Below are positions 16,110 through 25,532 of a stretch of 64,000 bases of DNA, piece by piece (within the stretch, counting starts at the first letter, position 1; every line of letters starts with the position of its first letter). Source of the DNA: Puia dinghuensis (GTDB lineage: Bacteria; Bacteroidota; Bacteroidia; Chitinophagales; Chitinophagaceae); assembly GCA_026225275.1 (NCBI GenBank), contig JAMFSL010000036.1:1-64000 (forward strand), in the 5' to 3' direction. The translations under genes were made by a program, and so were the position numbers. Below the pieces are notes generated by a model. The model saw only the letters and a list, made by a program, of their open reading frames with translations, did not search any database and was not told the origin of the DNA.

Positions 16110-19100
16110 ATGATTTCGACTGCTGTTTGCCAAATCGGGCCGGGAAGCCCATCAAGATCCTATGCCCCTTCCCGGCTATTAACCAAATGCTTGCTCATTA
16201 TGAGAATCACGGTTTTTCTATTGCTTGCCGCCTGTCTGCATGTCTCCGCTAAAGGCTATTCCCAAAAGATCAGCCTATCGGTCCGGGAAACCTCGCTGGA
16301 AAATGTATTCAAGGAAATTCAACGCCAAAGTGGCTATTCTTTCTGGTACAAGACCCGGCAGCTCGACCAGGCTGCCAAAGTTACCCTCGACCTGAAAAAT
16401 GCCAGCCTCGAAGAAGCCTTGCGCCAATGCTTCAAAGATCAGCCCTTCGATTATTTTATCGTCGAACAGAACGTGGTCATCCGGCCCCGCCTCGTAACAA
16501 CGGAAGATATCGCACCTCTCGTGCAGATCAAAGGCAAGGTCACCACGACCGGCGGCAAACCCCTCGGCGGGGTCAGCGTCACCCTCAAATCCACCAGAAA
16601 AGGGACAACGACGGACGAGAACGGTGATTTCTCCATCACCGTACACCGCGGAGACATCCTGGTCATTTCCTATGTCGGCTATGACTCCCGCGAAATAACG
16701 ATCGGCGATCAGGCCGCCCTGGAGATCGCCCTCACCGAATCCAACACCCAGCTCAACGAAATAGCAGTCATCGGTTATGGCCGCGCCAGCCACAAAAGCC
16801 TGACCAGCGCTATCACCACCCTGAAGCCGGAAGACCTCAACGCCGGCGCTATCACCGACGTCGGCCAACTGCTACAGGGTAAGGTGGCCGGCCTCAACAT
16901 CACGGCCAACGGTGACCCCAACCAGACTGCCGCAATCGTTCTCCGCGGAGCCTCTACCATCAATAGTTCCCAGGCGCCCTTTTATGTCATCGATGGAATA
17001 CCCGGCGCGGACATCTCCTTCATCGCCCCGGCAGATATCGTCTCCATCGACGTATTGAAAGACGCCGCAGCCACCGCCATCTATGGCAACCGCGCTTCCA
17101 ACGGCGTCATCATGGTGACCACCCGCAGAGGCAAGCCCGGCGATGCGCAAGTATCTTACAACGGCTATGCCGGCCTTGAAAATGTATCCAGGAACCTCAA
17201 AGTCATGACAGCCCCCCAGCTCCGGGCTTTTCTGACAGCCAATGGCGAGGCATTTTCCCCGAACGATGACCTGGGCGCCAATACCAACTGGCAGAAAGCC
17301 ATCGAAAAGGATAATGCCCTTTCCCAAAGCCATAACGTCGCCATCAGCGGTGGAACAGACCACAGCGATTATATCGCCAGCCTCAACTACGCCTACAAGG
17401 ACGGCATCCTGCTGGCAAGCTCTCTGCAAAGAGTCATCGCCCGCCTCGCCATCGACCAGTCCGCTATCAAAGATAAAGTCAAGCTCGGGCTGAACCTCAC
17501 GTATTCCAACAGTACTTCCGACGACATCCCCTATCGCAGCGTCACCCTCCTGCAGTCGGCCCTGTACCTCCCTGTATCGCCTGTCAAATTACCCAGTGGA
17601 GCCTACTTCGAAGACTTTACCAACACCGGCTATTACAACCCGGTCGCTATGACCAACAACAGTACCCTCAATACGAAGTACAGCAACCTCGTCGGCAACC
17701 TGACAGCACTGGTAAAGCTGCCTTTCTCGCTGACCTATAATATGGACCTCTCTTACCAATCCTATATCACCAACCAGGGTCAATATCTGGATAGTTATTT
17801 CACGGATAACTTTAACGATATGTACAACAACCCCAATCCCGGCTTCGGAGGGCATACCCAACAGGTATTCGGCCAGGGCGGACAAGCGTCCAGGTCTGCT
17901 TACACCAATACCTCTACTCTGTTTGAAGACTATCTGACCTGGGACAAACATTTCGGCGAACACCACATCAACGCAGTGGTAGGATACTCCTGGCAGGATT
18001 TTACCTATGGTGATGGTTTCCAGGTCACCACCGCCAATTTCCCCGTCGATAATATCTCGTATAACAACCTTTCTCTCAGCAACCCTTATGCCTTGAGCGG
18101 CTTCCAGGTAACATTCGGCGCCGATCAACTCTACTACCAGACCCGGCTCATCTCCGATTTTGGGAGGATCACCTATGACTATAATCAGAAATACCTGCTG
18201 CAGGCCTCTCTCAGGCGTGACGGCAGCTCCGTATTCGGGGCCGATCACCAATGGGGCTATTTCCCCTCCGTCGGCGTAGGTTGGCGCATCAGCCAGGAAA
18301 GGTTCATGCTGAACCAAAACCTGTTCACCGACCTCAAACTACGAGGCAGCTACGGCGTCACCGGCAACGCCACGGGCTTTAGCGCCTATACCGCCCAATC
18401 CATCGCCGGCGGCCTCGGCACCTTTTACTACGATGGTACCACCACCTCCGCGCTCGGCGCGACGCAACAGACCAATCCTGACCTTCAATGGGAAACGACC
18501 GCCACTGCGGACATCGGAGTGGATTTTACCCTGCTCAAAGGAATAGTCAGCGGAGCGATAGACGCATATAATAAGACGACTACCAAGATGATCTTTAACT
18601 ACCCGGTGGACGCCATTCTCGCCCCCTCTGGCGCTGTCACGGCCAACGGCGGCAAAATGAACAACAAAGGCATCGAACTGGCCCTTAGCGTAACGCCCGT
18701 AGCTACCAAAGCCTTCAAGTGGACCAGCAGCCTCAACCTGGCGCACAATACCAACAAGATCATAAGTCTCAAAAACCCGCTGTTCACCGGCGGCGACTCC
18801 CTCCTCCTGGCCGACCCCGAAGGCGCAGGCCAGTCCGGCAGCACGGTCGAGATCCTCAAATCCGGCAAACCCCTGGGACAGTTCTTCTCCCTCGAATATG
18901 CCGGGCAAAACGCCAGCGGCGTCTCTCAATACGTGTCCGCAACCGGCAAGCTGACGACTACGCCTACCCAGGGGGTGGATTATCACTACCTCAGCAACGC
19001 ACAACCGAAACTCCTGCTGGGCTGGGCCAATAACTTCAGGTACCAGAAATTCGACCTGAATATCTTCGTCCGCGGCACCTTCGGCAACCATATCTTCAAT

Positions 19101-19454
19101 GCCACCCGGGCTGACCTCTTCCGCCCCGCAACGGCACAATATGACAATATTTTAGAAGACGCGGCCCATGAAACCACGGCGGATTACAACTCTTACCTGT
19201 ATTCCTCCCGCTTCATCGAGAGTGGCAGCTACCTGCGCCTGGACAATGCCTCGTTGGGTTACACCCTGCGGAATGTGGGCGAATATGTCAAATCCCTCAG
19301 GATCTATGTGACGGGAAATAACCTGTTCGTCATCACGGGATACCGCGGCATCGATCCCGAGGTCAACCAGGGCGGAAACGCACCGGGAGTAGACTATAAT
19401 AATTTCTATCCCAAAACCCGCACCTTCCTGCTCGGCGCAAACATCTCTTTCTAA
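16110..19454 (+). CDS. SusC/RagA-type TonB-dependent receptor with STN domain (locus 1)
   Basis: 1114 residues. A long polar leader (about 30 residues) precedes the signal peptide core MRITVFLLLAACLHVSA; the paralogue at 26860 has the same arrangement, supporting this ATG. Next comes an STN signalling domain (about 50-125), a carboxypeptidase-regulatory-like domain (about 138-215, QIKGKVTTTGGKPLGGVSV), a TonB plug (about 225-345, with YVIDGIPG and SNGVIMVTTRRGK) and a 22-strand barrel ending in Phe (LLGANISF). It imports oligosaccharides with its SusD partner, energised by TonB. The STN domain links occupancy to FecR and the ECF sigma upstream. The SusD gene follows at 25 bases. Confidence 0.95.
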   Translation: MISTAVCQIGPGSPSRSYAPSRLLTKCLLIMRITVFLLLAACLHVSAKGYSQKISLSVRETSLENVFKEIQRQSGYSFWYKTRQLDQAAKVTLDLKNASLEEALRQCFKDQPFDYFIVEQNVVIRPRLVTTEDIAPLVQIKGKVTTTGGKPLGGVSVTLKSTRKGTTTDENGDFSITVHRGDILVISYVGYDSREITIGDQAALEIALTESNTQLNEIAVIGYGRASHKSLTSAITTLKPEDLNAGAITDVGQLLQGKVAGLNITANGDPNQTAAIVLRGASTINSSQAPFYVIDGIPGADISFIAPADIVSIDVLKDAAATAIYGNRASNGVIMVTTRRGKPGDAQVSYNGYAGLENVSRNLKVMTAPQLRAFLTANGEAFSPNDDLGANTNWQKAIEKDNALSQSHNVAISGGTDHSDYIASLNYAYKDGILLASSLQRVIARLAIDQSAIKDKVKLGLNLTYSNSTSDDIPYRSVTLLQSALYLPVSPVKLPSGAYFEDFTNTGYYNPVAMTNNSTLNTKYSNLVGNLTALVKLPFSLTYNMDLSYQSYITNQGQYLDSYFTDNFNDMYNNPNPGFGGHTQQVFGQGGQASRSAYTNTSTLFEDYLTWDKHFGEHHINAVVGYSWQDFTYGDGFQVTTANFPVDNISYNNLSLSNPYALSGFQVTFGADQLYYQTRLISDFGRITYDYNQKYLLQASLRRDGSSVFGADHQWGYFPSVGVGWRISQERFMLNQNLFTDLKLRGSYGVTGNATGFSAYTAQSIAGGLGTFYYDGTTTSALGATQQTNPDLQWETTATADIGVDFTLLKGIVSGAIDAYNKTTTKMIFNYPVDAILAPSGAVTANGGKMNNKGIELALSVTPVATKAFKWTSSLNLAHNTNKIISLKNPLFTGGDSLLLADPEGAGQSGSTVEILKSGKPLGQFFSLEYAGQNASGVSQYVSATGKLTTTPTQGVDYHYLSNAQPKLLLGWANNFRYQKFDLNIFVRGTFGNHIFNATRADLFRPATAQYDNILEDAAHETTADYNSYLYSSRFIESGSYLRLDNASLGYTLRNVGEYVKSLRIYVTGNNLFVITGYRGIDPEVNQGGNAPGVDYNNFYPKTRTFLLGANISF

Positions 19455-19478
19455 CGCAAAACTGTAAAAAGCAGCATC

Positions 19479-21104
19479 ATGAAAAAAACATTCAACTATA
19501 TGATCATGGCAGGACTGCTGACAGGCATGTTCTGTTCCTGTCACAAGCTCAGTATACCGATCACCTCCGAGCTCACCCCCAATGTCTTCCCGCAGGACTC
19601 CGCTCAATTCATCCAGGCGGAAGGACCGGCCTATGTAGCGCTGCGGGGCAGCTACGGCGTGGAATATTTCTTCATGCAGACCCTCAGCACCGATGAAGAG
19701 ATCCTCCCGGCCCGCGGTGGTAACTGGTTCAACTCGGGAGAAAACCAGCAATTGCACTACCATTCCTGGAACAGCGGGAATGCCTATATGGAAAGCATGT
19801 GGAGCTGGACATCCACCATCATCGGCCTGGCTACACAGGAGATGGCGCTGCTCAACGAAGATGAGCCCGCCACCACCGCCTCCAAATCGACCAGCATCGC
19901 AGAACTGCGCACCGTCCGCGCCTTTGCCTATTTGATGATGATGGATTTATTCGGCAGCGTGCCCATCGATACCGTCGCCGGCAGTTTCGTATCGCAGCCG
20001 CAGTCGCCACGGGCTACTGTAGCCGCCTTTATCGAATCGGAAGTCAAAGCGGCCCTCCCTTATCTCAGCTCTACCGTCGACATCACCACCTACGGCCGCG
20101 CGACTAAATATACGGCATACGCCTTGCTGGCCAAGCTGTACCTGAATGACGAATACTATACGGGGGGGACGGCACGCTGGAACGATTGCATCGCCGCCTG
20201 TGACAGCGTCATCAATTCCGGCCTCTTCACCTTACAACCGATGTCCACCTATTTTCAGCAGTTTGCCTACAACAACGGCCCGCAGGACCAGGAATTTATT
20301 TTTGCCATCCCGGAAAATCCCACCTTCGCCGATGGGCCCTGGGGCTTCCGCGGCACGAACCTCCACCAACGGTATGACCTGCCCCGCTCTGAAAAAGCGA
20401 AATATGACCTTAGCTTCGTGCCCAGCGCACCGGAGAGCACTATTCCCAGCTACTACGCCTATTTCTACGACCCGAATGATGTGCGGAACAACCAATGGCT
20501 GACCGGACTTCAGTATATGAAAGACGGAGTGACACCCGTAACGGTCACCACCACTAACCTCGGGTATAACCAGTTCTACACCGGTTCCGATCCCTCCGGC
20601 GTCTATACCTACCAGGTCAATATGACACCCGATATCATCCTGCGGCAGGATGTCGCCTCATTCGACTGCGGAAATGACGAGATCGCCTGGAACATGGGCT
20701 ACCGTTGTGCCAAGTTCTACCCGGACTCTACTTCCCCAAGTACGGCAATGAATAACGATATCCCTGTATTCAGATATTCTGACATCCTGCTGATGAAGGC
20801 GGAAGCGATCCTGAGAGGCGGAACGCCCACCCTCAGTCAGACCGCGCTTTCCCTGGCTAACGAATTGCGTGCCGCACGCACCACTTCGGCAGCCTGGACA
20901 ACTGTTACCCTCGATTCCATCTACAACGAACGATGCAGAGAGTTCACCCAGGAATCCTGGCATCGGAATGATATGATCAGGTTCGGATTGTATGAAGGTG
21001 CCTGGGGATTCAAGACGGATGCAAACCCTCAGCATGAGATCTATCCAATCCCTTTCACCGCATTGCAGTTGAACACCAAATTAGTCCAGAATCCTGGCTA
21101 CTAA
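19479..21104 (+). CDS. SusD/RagB-family glycan-binding lipoprotein (locus 1)
   Basis: 541 residues. A lipoprotein signal peptide ends at Cys19 or Cys21 (GMFCSC). The family pattern follows: N-terminal region with ALRGSYGVEYFF, the tetratricopeptide-like helices (RTVRAFAYLMMMDLFGSVPI, AKLYLNDEYY), the YSDILLMKAEAILRGG motif (about 430) and a C-terminal end NPGY. It caps the SusC barrel on the cell surface and presents the glycan. The start is 25 bases after SusC, so the two are co-transcribed, and a strong terminator follows at 21119. Confidence 0.95.
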   Translation: MKKTFNYMIMAGLLTGMFCSCHKLSIPITSELTPNVFPQDSAQFIQAEGPAYVALRGSYGVEYFFMQTLSTDEEILPARGGNWFNSGENQQLHYHSWNSGNAYMESMWSWTSTIIGLATQEMALLNEDEPATTASKSTSIAELRTVRAFAYLMMMDLFGSVPIDTVAGSFVSQPQSPRATVAAFIESEVKAALPYLSSTVDITTYGRATKYTAYALLAKLYLNDEYYTGGTARWNDCIAACDSVINSGLFTLQPMSTYFQQFAYNNGPQDQEFIFAIPENPTFADGPWGFRGTNLHQRYDLPRSEKAKYDLSFVPSAPESTIPSYYAYFYDPNDVRNNQWLTGLQYMKDGVTPVTVTTTNLGYNQFYTGSDPSGVYTYQVNMTPDIILRQDVASFDCGNDEIAWNMGYRCAKFYPDSTSPSTAMNNDIPVFRYSDILLMKAEAILRGGTPTLSQTALSLANELRAARTTSAAWTTVTLDSIYNERCREFTQESWHRNDMIRFGLYEGAWGFKTDANPQHEIYPIPFTALQLNTKLVQNPGY

Positions 21105-21118
21105 ACTTTTGATAAGCC

Positions 21119-21152
21119 AACCCCGGGGAAAAGATCCCCGGGGTTTTTTTTT
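21119..21152 (+). terminator. Rho-independent terminator after SusD 1
   Basis: A 10-base stem AACCCCGGGG / CCCCGGGGTT with a short A-rich loop, extended by one A-T pair and followed by nine Ts (21144-21152). It is the clearest intrinsic terminator in the window. It ends the sigma-FecR-SusC-SusD unit and separates it from the glycosidase gene 12 bases downstream. Confidence 0.9.
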
Positions 21153-21163
21153 CGATAATTTGC

Positions 21164-24100
21164 ATGGGTAAACCCGCCAATATGTTCCGTTTCTTCCTCC
21201 CGTTCCTCCTCGTCATCTCTCTTGCCGTTCACGCGCAGCAGGCCTCCTACGACCTCATCCGCCGCATCCTGCCCGACCACGCCAGCTCCTTCCTCATTGA
21301 AAACCTCCCTCCCTCAGCCGGCAAAGACAGCTTCGAACTGGAAAGTCGCGGCGGAAAAATTATCCTGCGCGCCAATAATGGCGTCGCCATCGCCTCCGCC
21401 TTGTACTATTATCTGAAAACTTATTGCCATTGTCAGATCACCTGGAATGGCGCCAACCTCCGGCTTCCCACCCCACTCCCGGCCATCACAGGCACTATCG
21501 GCAAAAAATCTCCCTACGCCGACCGCTATTACCTCAACTACTGCACCTTCAATTACAGCATGAGTTGGTGGGACTGGCCCCGGTGGGAAAAAGAGATCGA
21601 CTGGATGGCCCTCCATGGCATCAATATGCCGTTGGCGATCACCGGTGAAGAATATACCTGGGACGTCGTCTATAAAGAAATGGGCTTCTCGGACACAGAA
21701 TTGAATGCCTTCTTTTCAGGCCCCGCTTATTTTGCCTGGCTTTGGATGGGCAATCTCGACGCTTGGGGTGGGCCCCTCCCCCAACATTGGATGACCAGCC
21801 ACCGCGACCTGCAGCTGCGTATCCTCGAAAGAGAAAGGGCCCTGGGCATGACCCCTGTCCTCCCCGCCTTCACAGGCCACGTACCTCCCGGTTTTCAACA
21901 GCATTTCCCAAAAGCCAAACTCAAACGAATCAACTGGACAAACGGCTTCGCCGACACCTATATCCTCGATTCTCAGGATCCTCTATTCTCTGCAATAGGT
22001 AAAAAATTCCTGGAGGTGCAGACCCGACTGTTCGGCACGAATCATCTCTACTCCGCAGACACCTTTAATGAAAACGAGCCCCCCTCCGACGATCCCGCCT
22101 TCTTGACCGCACTGACCCGGCGGGTGTACGAAGGCATGCACCAGGTAGATACCGCAGCTACATGGGTCATGCAGGGCTGGCTATTCTATAACGATCGAAA
22201 GTTCTGGAAGACCCCACAGATCAAAGCCCTGCTGGATGCGGTGCCCGGCGATCACCTGCTGTTACTCGACCTCGCCGCCGAAATAGAGCCCATCTGGAAA
22301 CGGACGCATGCCTTCGATGGCAAACCCTGGATCTGGAATATGATCAATAATTTCGGCGGAAACGTCAACCTCTTCGGCCGCATGGACACCGTCGCCACCA
22401 GCCCGGCCCTCGCCCTGCACGACCCGACCTCCGGAAAAATGGCAGGCATCGGGCTGACGATGGAAGCCATCGCTCAGAACCCTGTCATCTACGAACTCAT
22501 GATGGACAATGCCTGGCAGTCCCGGCCGATTGACCTCGATGCATGGCTCCGCACCTATGTCCGCAATCGCTATGGCTTGGACAGCAAAGACCTGCTCGAG
22601 GCCTGGCAGATCCTCCGCCGCACAGCCTACACCGGCCGCGACATCCGCGACGGCGCCGAGTCGATCCTCACCGGACGCCCCACCTTCGACTCTACTACGA
22701 CCTGGACCCAAACGAAGCTCAACTATCCCCCGCATGATCTCCTGCCCGCATGGGACCTGTTCATCCACACCGCAACCACCGCCACATCCGCTGCGTCCGC
22801 AAGCACACCCACCGTATCCACCAGCACGCCGCCGGCATCTCCCACCGACGGCTTTCTTTTCGACCTCACCGACCTCACCCGCCAGGTCCTCGCCAACTAC
22901 GCAGATGAATTGCAAAAGAAATGGGTCACCGCCTTCCGCACCCACGACACCGCCGAATTCACGCTGTATAGCACTCAATTCATCACGCTCATAGATGACC
23001 TCGACCGCCTCCTCGCCACCCGCCGCGACTTCCTCCTCGGCCCCTGGATCGCCGAAGCCAGAAAATGCGGCATCACCAACGCGGAAAAAGATCTTTATGA
23101 AAGAAATGCCCGCGACCTGATCACGCTATGGGGCGACGCCGACAACCCCTTACATGAATACGCAAACCACCAGTGGAGCGGATTGCTCACAGGTTTCTAT
23201 AAACCACGCTGGCAGAAATTCTTCGCCCTACTCCACCAATCCCTCGAACGAAACACCCCTCCCGACCTCGCCGGCTTCGAAAAAAACATCCGCGCCTGGG
23301 AATGGCACTGGGTCAATGAACATCAATCTTACCCGACAACGCCCACGGGCGATAGCAGACAAATCGCACTCCAACTATACCATAAGTACCGTCAATCCCT
23401 ATTCGCCATTGACATCACTTCCCTCGGCGCCAAAGGCGACGCCCAAACCATGAACACCACCTTCATCCAACATGCGATCGACAGCATAGCGGCAAAAGGC
23501 GGCGGCATGGTACTCGTACCCGCCGGCAAATTCGTCACCGGCCCGCTTCACATGCGCTCAGGCGTAGAATTACACCTGGAGGATAGCGCATTTCTCCTGG
23601 CCACTACCAGCCGAATCGACTATGGCAGGGATCGCGCATCAGCCCTTATTCAGGCCGATGACCAGCATGATATCTCCATCACCGGCAATGGCGTCATCGA
23701 CGGCCGCGGCCGCGAAGTCGTGGCAGACCTCTACCGGCTGCTGAAAGAAGGAACCCTGCAGGACTCGGAATGGCAACATGAAAATCCCTGGCATCAAAAA
23801 AGGCCGAACGAATCCAACCGGCCCGGCATCATCGACTTCATATACTGCAACAACGTAAATATCACCGGCATCACCCTTAAAGATGCCGCCTGCTGGGTAC
23901 AAACCTATACCGAATGCACCCACCTTAGCCTGGAGAAGATGAAGGTTCAAAGCAACGCTTACTGGAACAATGACGGCATCGATATCGTCGACTGCCAGGA
24001 TGTTCGGGTCACCGGCTGTAACGTCAACGCCGATGACGATGGGATCTGCCTGAAATCCAGCAACGGCGCCAGCCGCTGCGACAAGGTAGTCATTGAAAAT

Positions 24101-24805
24101 TGTAAAATTCGTTCCAGCGCAAACGGCATCAAATTCGGCACCGCCTCCCATGGCGGATTCAGCAACGTAACGATCCGTTATAACACCGTCTACGATACCT
24201 ATCGCTCTGCCATCGCCCTCGAATCCGTCGATGGTGGCACCATCGAAAACGTACAGGTGCAGGACCTCACCGCCTGGAATACCGGCAACGCTATCTTTAT
24301 CCGCCTGGGCCATAGGCAGAAGATCTATACCCCGGGCATCATCCGCCATGTGACGATCCGTGACGTAAAAGTGGAAGTGCCTGCTGACAAACCGGACAAA
24401 GGTTATGAGATGGAAGGTACTGTCCTCTCGTATCCGCACAACGAATTTCCCTCCTCGATCGTAGGCCTGCCCGGTCATCCCGTGGAAGATGTCACATTGG
24501 AAAATATACAGATTTTATATCGGGGAAAAGACGATTCTACCGTCGCCAGATTTGGCCTGGATAGCATTGAAAAAGTGCCCGAAAACGAATCCGGCTACCC
24601 GGAGTATTCTATGTTTGGCGAATTGCCCGCCTGGGGTTTCTATGTGCGTCACGCAAAAGATATCCACTTTCACAACGTCTCCCTTCACCATGCACACCAA
24701 AGCTTTCGACCCGCAGCCATCTTCGACGACGTTCAAAACCTAACCCTCGACCACCTCGACGCCCCCGATGAAAAACCCGTCCCAAAATTCATCCATGTCC
24801 ACTGA
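21164..24805 (+). CDS. Two-domain glycosidase: GH89 alpha-N-acetylglucosaminidase fused to GH28 polygalacturonase-like enzyme
   Basis: 1213 residues. A signal peptide (MFRFFLPFLLVISLAVHAQQ) starts at a second ATG, 21182, which may be the real start. Residues about 25-745 match NAGLU/GH89: an N-terminal alpha/beta domain, the barrel segment DRYYLNYCTFNYSMSWWDWP, the acid/base Glu in YSADTFNENEPP (about 302), the nucleophile Glu in GLTMEAIAQNP (about 431), and a helical C-terminal domain. From about 750 (ITSLGAKGDAQTMNTTFIQH) a right-handed beta-helix of GH28 begins, with NNDGIDIVD (about 935), DDDGICLKS (about 956), ASHGG (about 995) and RLGHR (about 1046). These retain the three catalytic Asp, the His and a basic residue. 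A Thr/Ser/Pro/Ala-rich insertion lies at about 535-560. One open frame, no frameshift seen. It probably acts in the periplasm on products imported by the upstream SusCD. Confidence 0.88.
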   Translation: MGKPANMFRFFLPFLLVISLAVHAQQASYDLIRRILPDHASSFLIENLPPSAGKDSFELESRGGKIILRANNGVAIASALYYYLKTYCHCQITWNGANLRLPTPLPAITGTIGKKSPYADRYYLNYCTFNYSMSWWDWPRWEKEIDWMALHGINMPLAITGEEYTWDVVYKEMGFSDTELNAFFSGPAYFAWLWMGNLDAWGGPLPQHWMTSHRDLQLRILERERALGMTPVLPAFTGHVPPGFQQHFPKAKLKRINWTNGFADTYILDSQDPLFSAIGKKFLEVQTRLFGTNHLYSADTFNENEPPSDDPAFLTALTRRVYEGMHQVDTAATWVMQGWLFYNDRKFWKTPQIKALLDAVPGDHLLLLDLAAEIEPIWKRTHAFDGKPWIWNMINNFGGNVNLFGRMDTVATSPALALHDPTSGKMAGIGLTMEAIAQNPVIYELMMDNAWQSRPIDLDAWLRTYVRNRYGLDSKDLLEAWQILRRTAYTGRDIRDGAESILTGRPTFDSTTTWTQTKLNYPPHDLLPAWDLFIHTATTATSAASASTPTVSTSTPPASPTDGFLFDLTDLTRQVLANYADELQKKWVTAFRTHDTAEFTLYSTQFITLIDDLDRLLATRRDFLLGPWIAEARKCGITNAEKDLYERNARDLITLWGDADNPLHEYANHQWSGLLTGFYKPRWQKFFALLHQSLERNTPPDLAGFEKNIRAWEWHWVNEHQSYPTTPTGDSRQIALQLYHKYRQSLFAIDITSLGAKGDAQTMNTTFIQHAIDSIAAKGGGMVLVPAGKFVTGPLHMRSGVELHLEDSAFLLATTSRIDYGRDRASALIQADDQHDISITGNGVIDGRGREVVADLYRLLKEGTLQDSEWQHENPWHQKRPNESNRPGIIDFIYCNNVNITGITLKDAACWVQTYTECTHLSLEKMKVQSNAYWNNDGIDIVDCQDVRVTGCNVNADDDGICLKSSNGASRCDKVVIENCKIRSSANGIKFGTASHGGFSNVTIRYNTVYDTYRSAIALESVDGGTIENVQVQDLTAWNTGNAIFIRLGHRQKIYTPGIIRHVTIRDVKVEVPADKPDKGYEMEGTVLSYPHNEFPSSIVGLPGHPVEDVTLENIQILYRGKDDSTVARFGLDSIEKVPENESGYPEYSMFGELPAWGFYVRHAKDIHFHNVSLHHAHQSFRPAAIFDDVQNLTLDHLDAPDEKPVPKFIHVH

Positions 24806-24878
24806 CCTCCATGAAATGCGCACCCAATTCAGGTAATCTTTTGTATATTTATCAGACAACAACCAAAACTATCACGGC

Positions 24879-25457
24879 TTGCTCCCGTCATTATCTTCAT
24901 ATTCCGATCAGGAACTCATCCGCTTGATGAAACAAGATGAGGAGAGCGCATTTACCGCACTCTACAACCGCTATTGGGAAAAGCTCCTCTTCATTGCCGG
25001 CATAAAACTCAGAGACCTCGCCATCGCCGAAGAACTCGTCCAGGACATCTTCCTCGACCTTTGGAACCGCCGCGACCGGCTTGATATCTCCGGAGAACTG
25101 AGCCATTACCTCGCCACCTGCATGAAATATAAGGTGATCAATGCTCAGGCTAAACGCAAAAGGGCACAAGACTATGCCCAACTCACCGCTGCCCGCCTTG
25201 ACAGGGCGGATGAAAGCACCGATCACTGGCTGCAATTCGAAGATCTCAGACATCAACTCGCCAAATTGGTAGCCGGCCTCCCCGAAAAATGCCGCCTCAC
25301 CTATCAATTAAGTAGGGAGCAGGGGCTCTCCCAAAAAGAAATCGCCCATCGCCTCCGGGTCTCGGAAAAGGCGGTCGAAGGCAACCTCTCCCGTGCCCTG
25401 CGTGCGCTCCGCACCGGCCTCTCTCATCTCCAGATCTTCCTTCTCTTTTGGCTATAG
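24879..25457 (+). CDS. RNA polymerase ECF sigma factor (locus 2)
   Basis: 192 residues with sigma region 2 (SAFTALYNRYWEKLLF to LVQDIFLDLWNRRD) and region 4 (LPEKCRLTYQLSREQGLSQK, SEKAVEGNLSRALRALR). Like its paralogue at 14092, it starts with TTG (24879) and no nearby in-frame ATG offers an alternative. It ends in a hydrophobic tail (LQIFLLFWL). It heads the second FecR/SusC/SusD locus and should direct transcription of the receptor operon when released by FecR. A TATATTTA (24844-24851) upstream resembles a Bacteroidota -7 element with one mismatch. Confidence 0.9.
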   Translation: MLPSLSSYSDQELIRLMKQDEESAFTALYNRYWEKLLFIAGIKLRDLAIAEELVQDIFLDLWNRRDRLDISGELSHYLATCMKYKVINAQAKRKRAQDYAQLTAARLDRADESTDHWLQFEDLRHQLAKLVAGLPEKCRLTYQLSREQGLSQKEIAHRLRVSEKAVEGNLSRALRALRTGLSHLQIFLLFWL

Positions 25458-25460
25458 CCC

Positions 25461-25477
25461 GTTAAAAATATTTTAAC
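25461..25477. repeat. AT-rich inverted repeat between sigma 2 and FecR 2
   Basis: GTTAAAA ATA TTTTAAC, a perfect 7-base inverted repeat 3 bases after the sigma factor stop. It is AT-only apart from the ends and has no T-run, so it is a weak terminator at best and could be a regulatory site. Confidence 0.45.
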
Positions 25478-25532
25478 CCGGATATAGGGATTCGCCATTC
25501 CCAATTGCCTCTACTATATAAACAGGCACCAC

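Noticed and set aside
18339-19139. A 266-codon antisense frame within SusC 1
   Set aside because: Shadow of the barrel-coding sequence; no recognisable domain.
22262-22978. A 238-codon antisense frame and several plus-strand alternative frames within the GH89-GH28 gene
   Set aside because: Low-complexity Gly/Ala/Val mirrors of codon-biased sequence; the sense frame has clear catalytic motifs.
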